9,019 nucleotides of DNA. Origin: Armatimonadota bacterium (GTDB lineage Bacteria > Armatimonadota > UBA10988). The notes under the pieces were generated by a model, which ran no database searches, was not told where the DNA came from, and was given only the letters and a program-made list of their open reading frames with translations. Of this stretch, positions 5,921 to 9,019 are shown in pieces (within the stretch, counting starts at the first letter, position 1; each line of letters opens with the position of its first letter). The position numbers and the translations under genes are program-made. The stretch is taken from NCBI GenBank assembly GCA_016183835.1, contig JACPDV010000495.1, positions 1 to 9,019 on the forward strand, written 5' to 3'.

Positions 5921-7096
5921 ATGCTCACCGCGCTGCTCTCGCTTGCCTTGGCCGCTGCAAAGGATCCTCTGATGACCACCCTCGCCGCGCCCCTTCCCGA
6001 TCCACTGGTGATGCTCGACGGCACGCGCGCCACCACGCCCGAGCAGTGGCGCGACAAGCGCCGGCCGGAGCTGCTGCGGCTCTTCGCCGAGGACATGTAC
6101 GGCCACATGCCGCCGCCGCCCGGCAACCTGACCGCCACCCTCGCCGGGCAGGACGAGCGGTACCTGGGCGGCAAGGTCACCCTCCGCGAGCTGGTGCTGC
6201 ACTTCGGCCCGGAGGGCACGCCGCCGGTGTACCTCCTCGTCGCCACGCCGAACCAGCGCGCAGGCCCCGTGCCGGCGTTCGTGGGGCTCAACTTCCACGG
6301 CAACCACGCCGTCGTCGACGCGCCGTGGGTCCACGAGGCGCCGCCCTCGTTCGATCAGACCCATCCTCGCGGCTCGGGCCGCAATGCCTACCCCATCGAG
6401 CTGATCACCGACCGCGGCTACGCCGTGGCGACCCTCTTCAACGGCGACCTGCGCGAGGACAAAGCCGGCCCGCCGTCGGGCGCGCAAGCGATGTACCCGG
6501 ATTGCGATTGGGCCACCATCGCTTGCTGGGCGTGGGGCTTGCAGCGCGCGCTGGACTACCTCGTCACCGACCCTGCCATCGACCCGCAGCGCGTGGCGGT
6601 GGTGGGCCACAGCCGGAACGGGAAGACGGCGCTCCTCGCGGCGGCGACGGACGAGCGGTTCGCCCTGGCGATCCCGGTGCAGGCCGGCTGCGGCGGCACG
6701 GCGCCGAGCCGCGGGACCGTGGGCGAGTCGGTCGAGCGGATCAACACCGCCTTCCCGCACTGGTTTTGCGCGAAGTTCGAGGAGTACAACGAGCACCCCG
6801 AGCGGCTGCCGTTCGACCAGCACGAGCTGGTGGCCCTGTGTGCGCCCCGGCCGGTCTTGTTCAGCAACGCGACCGAGGACGAGTGGGCCAATCCGGTGGG
6901 GCAGTTCGAGGTCTTGCAGGGCGCGGATCCGGTCTACCGGCTGCTCGGAGCGGGCGGGCTGGAGGCGGCGGCGATGCCGGCCGAGCACGTGCTGGTGAAG
7001 AGCCGGCTGGGCTACTTCATCCGCCCCGGCCAGCACAGCATGGGGCTGGACGACTGGCCGGCGTTCCTCGAGTTCGCTGATGCGTGGCTACGGTAG
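5921..7096 (+). CDS. CE15 glucuronoyl-esterase-like alpha/beta hydrolase
   Basis: The protein has 391 residues. After a short N-terminal hydrophobic segment (residues 2-13, probable signal peptide without a positive charge), an alpha/beta hydrolase domain follows with the CE15 signature GHSRNGKTAL (229-238), nucleophile Ser231, and QAGCGGTAPSR (254-264), ending with His372 in GQHSMG. The usual acid after the nucleophile is absent in VQAGCGG. Asp320 in TEDEWANP (318-325) is the probable acid, as in bacterial CE15 enzymes with the later, non-canonical acid. CE15 enzymes cut ester links between lignin alcohols and 4-O-methyl-glucuronic acid of xylan; related members act on other uronate esters. 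The ATG at 5921 has GGGAG (5910-5914) 6 nt upstream and lies 13 nt after the fucosidase stop, so the two are co-transcribed. A second start at 5972 also has a good ribosome binding site. The gene converges with the antitoxin gene with only 8 nt between. Confidence 0.82.
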   Translation: MLTALLSLALAAAKDPLMTTLAAPLPDPLVMLDGTRATTPEQWRDKRRPELLRLFAEDMYGHMPPPPGNLTATLAGQDERYLGGKVTLRELVLHFGPEGTPPVYLLVATPNQRAGPVPAFVGLNFHGNHAVVDAPWVHEAPPSFDQTHPRGSGRNAYPIELITDRGYAVATLFNGDLREDKAGPPSGAQAMYPDCDWATIACWAWGLQRALDYLVTDPAIDPQRVAVVGHSRNGKTALLAAATDERFALAIPVQAGCGGTAPSRGTVGESVERINTAFPHWFCAKFEEYNEHPERLPFDQHELVALCAPRPVLFSNATEDEWANPVGQFEVLQGADPVYRLLGAGGLEAAAMPAEHVLVKSRLGYFIRPGQHSMGLDDWPAFLEFADAWLR

Positions 7097-7104
7097 CGCG
7101 CCGC

Positions 7105-7362
7105 CTACCCGATGGCTACCGTGACCCGGCTGCCATCGCTGGAAGTCTCGGCCGGCGGCTCGATGCTCAGACTGAGCCGCATCCCGAGCACCTCCGAGAG
7201 CCTGCGCAGGGTGGCGATGCGCGGCTCGTGGTCACCCTCTTCGAGCCGGGCCCACAATGACACCTCGCGCGCGAGGGCCGTAGCCTCCCACTGGGCACGG
7301 AAGACCGGGTCCAGGAGACGTCCCGCCATCATCTCGTCATAGGTCAGATAGCCCTTGCTCAC
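7105..7362 (-). CDS. Antitoxin, XRE/HigA-like, apparently with a shortened helix-turn-helix
   Basis: The protein has 85 residues from a GTG at 7362, which has AGGAGA (7369-7374) 6 nt upstream. It overlaps the end of the toxin gene by 26 nt, the usual arrangement of toxin-first (HigBA-like) pairs. The start SKGYLTYDEMMAGRLLDP and the DPVFRAQWEATALAR segment are typical of antitoxins partnered with RelE/ParE-type toxins, and ARLEEGDHEPRIATLRRLSEVLGMRL (about 39-64) is the end of an XRE helix-turn-helix. In family members I recall, roughly 26 more residues (first helices and most of the recognition helix) lie between these two parts; here ALAREV runs directly into SLWARLEEG. This looks like an in-frame deletion, so DNA binding, and possibly autoregulation, may be impaired while the toxin-binding parts remain. 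The open frame extends upstream to 7578 but that part is only the shadow of the toxin gene. Confidence 0.75.
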   Translation of the reverse strand: MSKGYLTYDEMMAGRLLDPVFRAQWEATALAREVSLWARLEEGDHEPRIATLRRLSEVLGMRLSLSIEPPAETSSDGSRVTVAIG

Positions 7363-7696
7363 GGCACTTCTCCTGGAACGCGGCGAGCCTGTCGTGCCCC
7401 TGCGCCAGCGCGCGTCGGAACGCGCGAGGATCGACCAAGGCTTCGGGGCCGACCGACGCCACCACCATGAACCCTCGCCACCGTCGGTAGAACGCTCGCC
7501 ACGGCGACCGTCCCCGACGCGGCCGCAGTTCGCGCCAGCCTTCGCCATCCCGGACCGCGCTGGAATGCGGGAAACCAAGCTCCTCGCCCATCACTTGGAG
7601 CTTCTCAAACGCGCGCCGCATCGCGACTTCCTCGGCCGGCGGCAAGGCCATCACTTCCAGCTCGGCCTCATCCAGGATGACGAACTCCAGCACCAT
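7337..7696 (-). CDS. RelE/ParE-superfamily (HigB/Gp49-like) toxin
   Basis: The protein has 119 residues from the ATG at 7696. An adjacent ATG at 7699 is possible, but AAAGG (7704-7708) is 7 nt from the former and only 4 nt from the latter, and the family usually starts with MV. Family features are an N-terminal LDEAELEVMALPPAE helix region, a central FPHSSAVRDGEGWRELRPRRGRSPWRAFYRR segment broken into GWRELRP (53-59) and SPWRAFYRR (64-72), and a C-terminal helix DPRAFRRALAQGHDRLAAF. The basic ELRP and FYRR strands match the Gp49-like/HigB fold of ribosome-dependent mRNA nucleases. It appears full length and intact. It precedes and overlaps the antitoxin gene, so the two are translationally coupled. 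It lies 39 nt after the URO-D-like gene on the same strand; no own promoter could be supported. Its exact target is unknown. Confidence 0.83.
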   Translation of the reverse strand: MVLEFVILDEAELEVMALPPAEEVAMRRAFEKLQVMGEELGFPHSSAVRDGEGWRELRPRRGRSPWRAFYRRWRGFMVVASVGPEALVDPRAFRRALAQGHDRLAAFQEKCREQGLSDL

Positions 7697-7735
7697 CATA
7701 GCACCTTTGTGATATCCCTGCCGTCCTTCGGCGCG

Positions 7736-8779
7736 CTACCCCCGGAACGCCTCCGCCACCTCCAGGAGCGCCAGGAACCCCGCCGCGCCCTTCTCCGTGT
7801 AGGTGCCTGACGCCGTGCCGCCCAGCACTCGCGCCGTGCTCCCCGTCGCCGCCAGCCGCTCCGCCGCCAGCTCCTTGAGCCGGTCGTGCGGGAGCTGCTC
7901 GATCTGCTCCATGTCGTCCAGATTGCCGACGATGCAGATCTTGCCCAGCTTCTCGCGGCAGACGCGCAGGTCCGCATCGCCGAAGGGCGGGTGCTCGAAC
8001 GGGTCGATGGCGTCCATCCCCACCGCCCGGAACAGCTCCAGGTACTGCATCACCACCCCGTGGTTGTGGTAGTACGAGATTGCCCCGTAGCGGCGCATCA
8101 AGTCGCACAGCTCGCGATCCTGCTCCAAAACGAGCGCCGCGAAGCCGCGCGGGCCGAGCTGGGTGCTGGCGTACTCGCCGCCGACGATGCGAAAGGCCTT
8201 CACGCCCTGCCGGCAGAGCTCCTCGATCACCGGCATCAGCCGGGAGTGGGCGACGTTGGTCAGCTTGAGCAGCAGGTCGGGCGCGTCGGCCCAGCAGAGG
8301 CACATGTCCTCCGGGCTCATGACCGTGGCCGGGATGCAGATCGCGTCGCCCAGGCCGACCATCACCAGCGCCTCCTCGCCGGCGCGCTCGACCCACTGGC
8401 GGTAGGCCTCGGCGGTGGGCCTGGGCGGCTCGAACGGCATGGAGAGCAGCTTCTCGATGTCGTCGGGAGTCTTGCAGGGGTACTCCACCTGCGCGTGCTG
8501 GATGCTGGTGCGGCGGAAGACGCTACGCAGGTCGCCCTTGGGCGTGTGGTAGAGGGTGACGTTGTCGCTGCCCTCTTGCGTCCCCTCGATGGGCGCGCCC
8601 ACGCCGAAGAAGGGGCTGCCGCCCTCGAACCCGGGGCTGATGATCATGTCGAGCCGGCGGAGCATCTCGTGCCCCATCGGGCTGTCGGGGTCCACGAGGC
8701 CGAAGTGGAAGGGCGACACGGGGACCCGGTCGGGCGTGCCGCCGAGCATGGCGGTGACAAGGCGTTCGCGGGAGGTCAT
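7736..8779 (-). CDS. Uroporphyrinogen decarboxylase (URO-D) superfamily protein, non-HemE type
   Basis: The protein has 347 residues from the ATG at 8779, preceded by AGGAG about 9 nt upstream; this gives the family-typical start MTSRERLVTAMLGGTPDRVPV. An open frame extends 16 codons further but has no supporting site. Later landmarks are an ISYYHNHGVVMQYLELF segment (about 234-250), VGMDAIDPFEHPPFGDADL (about 253-271) and CIVGNLDDME (about 282-291), matching the URO-D/MtaA barrel. The RQAGRY motif of true HemE is absent, so haem synthesis is unlikely. The HxC zinc motif of MtaA/MtbA methyltransferases is replaced by HNHG. Proteins of this branch are common near sugar and demethylation genes but are largely uncharacterised; methyl transfer from or to a corrinoid protein is an inference, and no corrinoid protein gene is in the window. 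It is the first gene of a possible minus-strand unit with the toxin-antitoxin pair. Confidence 0.82.
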   Translation of the reverse strand: MTSRERLVTAMLGGTPDRVPVSPFHFGLVDPDSPMGHEMLRRLDMIISPGFEGGSPFFGVGAPIEGTQEGSDNVTLYHTPKGDLRSVFRRTSIQHAQVEYPCKTPDDIEKLLSMPFEPPRPTAEAYRQWVERAGEEALVMVGLGDAICIPATVMSPEDMCLCWADAPDLLLKLTNVAHSRLMPVIEELCRQGVKAFRIVGGEYASTQLGPRGFAALVLEQDRELCDLMRRYGAISYYHNHGVVMQYLELFRAVGMDAIDPFEHPPFGDADLRVCREKLGKICIVGNLDDMEQIEQLPHDRLKELAAERLAATGSTARVLGGTASGTYTEKGAAGFLALLEVAEAFRG

Positions 8780-8805
8780 GGACGGCGAGCTCCTGGGTGG
8801 GAGGG

Positions 8806-8835
8806 ATCTTGCCCGACCCGCCGACACGGTGTCAA
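8806..8835 (-). promoter_or_regulatory. Predicted promoter of the URO-D-like gene with overlapping palindrome
   Basis: On the minus strand a perfect TTGACA covers 8835-8830 and CAAGAT, a weak -10 with 3 of 6 matches, covers 8811-8806, with an 18-nt spacer. Transcription would begin near 8799, leaving about 20 nt that contain the AGGAG ribosome binding site. The palindrome GACAC-G-GTGTC (8823-8833) overlaps the -35 element and could be an operator, and a wider inverted repeat (CGCCGA 8819-8824, TCGGCG 8838-8843) encloses it. No regulator gene is adjacent. Prediction from sequence only. Confidence 0.4.
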
Positions 8836-8844
8836 CCTCGGCGC

Positions 8845-8873
8845 CTGCCGATGTCCCACCGATGTGCTAGACT
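8845..8873 (+). promoter_or_regulatory. Weak candidate promoter for the rightmost gene
   Basis: TAGACT (8868-8873) matches 4 of 6 bases of the -10 consensus and is preceded by TGTGC, resembling an extended -10. The hexamer 17 nt upstream (CTGCCG, 8845-8850) is a poor -35. It is placed correctly, about 45 nt before the TTG start at 8918, within the 138-nt divergent region. Support is weak. Confidence 0.25.
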
Positions 8874-8917
8874 CGCCGCGTAGGGACATGCGGGCCGGGC
8901 TGGCTCGGAGGTGCGTT

Positions 8918-9019
8918 TTGACTGCCGCCACGATGATGCGGTGCCTGCTTCCGGCGCTCCTGTTCGCCTCGGTGGCAGCCGCCGAAGGGGAGCGACCGAT
9001 GGTGTCTCTGCGGCTGAGG
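8918..9019 (+). CDS. N-terminus of a secreted protein (3' partial)
   Basis: Thirty-four residues are visible before the window ends. The TTG at 8918 has a strong ribosome binding site, GGAGG (8907-8911), 6 nt upstream, whereas the in-frame ATGs at 8933 and 8936 would be 21 nt or more from it; the TTG is therefore preferred. The start codes for a typical signal peptide: a short region with one arginine (residue 8), a hydrophobic core CLLPALLFASVAAA (9-22), and a likely cleavage site after the alanines, before EGERP. The product should be exported; its family cannot be told from so short a piece. It is divergent from the URO-D-like gene, and the 138-nt region between them may hold promoters for both. 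Confidence 0.65.
   Translation, partial: MTAATMMRCLLPALLFASVAAAEGERPMVSLRLR

Noticed and set aside
4102..6303. Long minus-strand open frame opposite the fucosidase and CE15 genes
   Set aside because: Shadow reading; low-complexity translation and no start signals.
7720..7732. Small hairpin GCCG-TCCTT-CGGC between the URO-D-like gene and the toxin gene
   Set aside because: Only 4 bp of stem and no T-run on either strand, so it is not credible as a terminator.
8892..8901. GGGCCGGGCT, shared with the REP-like unit at 4141
   Set aside because: Only 10 bases match and the rest of the unit and its hairpin are absent; chance similarity is expected at this GC content.

Overview
The window is very GC-rich (about 70% by eye) bacterial DNA with dense coding on both strands. 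Starts are ATG, GTG or TTG, each preceded by a clear GGAGG-type ribosome binding site. The mix of genes (an unusual ceramidase-family hydrolase, a DegT-type aminotransferase, a GH29 fucosidase-like enzyme with a discoidin domain, a CE15 esterase and a URO-D-like protein) resembles free-living polysaccharide degraders such as Armatimonadota or Planctomycetota. This placement is an inference from gene content only; no marker gene is present.

Layout from left to right. At 1-492 (+) lies the C-terminal end of a WD40/TolB-like beta-propeller protein, cut by the window edge. At 1304-512 (-) lies a two-gene unit, a DinB-fold protein followed by a Trm112/YcaR-like small protein, with a good sigma70-type promoter at 1342-1371. 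At 1448-7096 (+) lies the centrepiece, a tightly packed four-gene operon: a neutral/alkaline ceramidase-like hydrolase, a DegT/DnrJ/EryC1 aminotransferase (4-nt ATGA overlap), a secreted GH29 alpha-L-fucosidase-like enzyme with an F5/8 type C domain (21-nt gap), and a CE15 glucuronoyl-esterase-like protein (13-nt gap). Two products carry export signals and two do not, so the operon looks like extracellular glycan cleavage coupled to intracellular processing of an amine- or amide-containing sugar. The actual substrate cannot be read from the sequence.

Converging on this operon is a minus-strand toxin-antitoxin pair (toxin 7696-7337, antitoxin 7362-7105, 26-nt overlap) whose antitoxin seems to have lost the first part of its helix-turn-helix. 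Upstream of it on the same strand is a URO-D-superfamily gene (8779-7736) with a TTGACA promoter that overlaps a small palindrome. The last gene (8918 to the edge, +) is the start of a secreted protein on a TTG codon.

The most unusual points are a 90-bp block of three REP-like palindromic units lying in frame inside the 5' end of the fucosidase gene; the shortened antitoxin; substitutions at key positions of the ceramidase-like and fucosidase-like enzymes; and a second well-placed ribosome binding site and ATG exactly after the signal peptide of the CE15 gene. There is no stretch over 300 bases without a gene, and I saw no tRNA, rRNA, CRISPR array or transposase.
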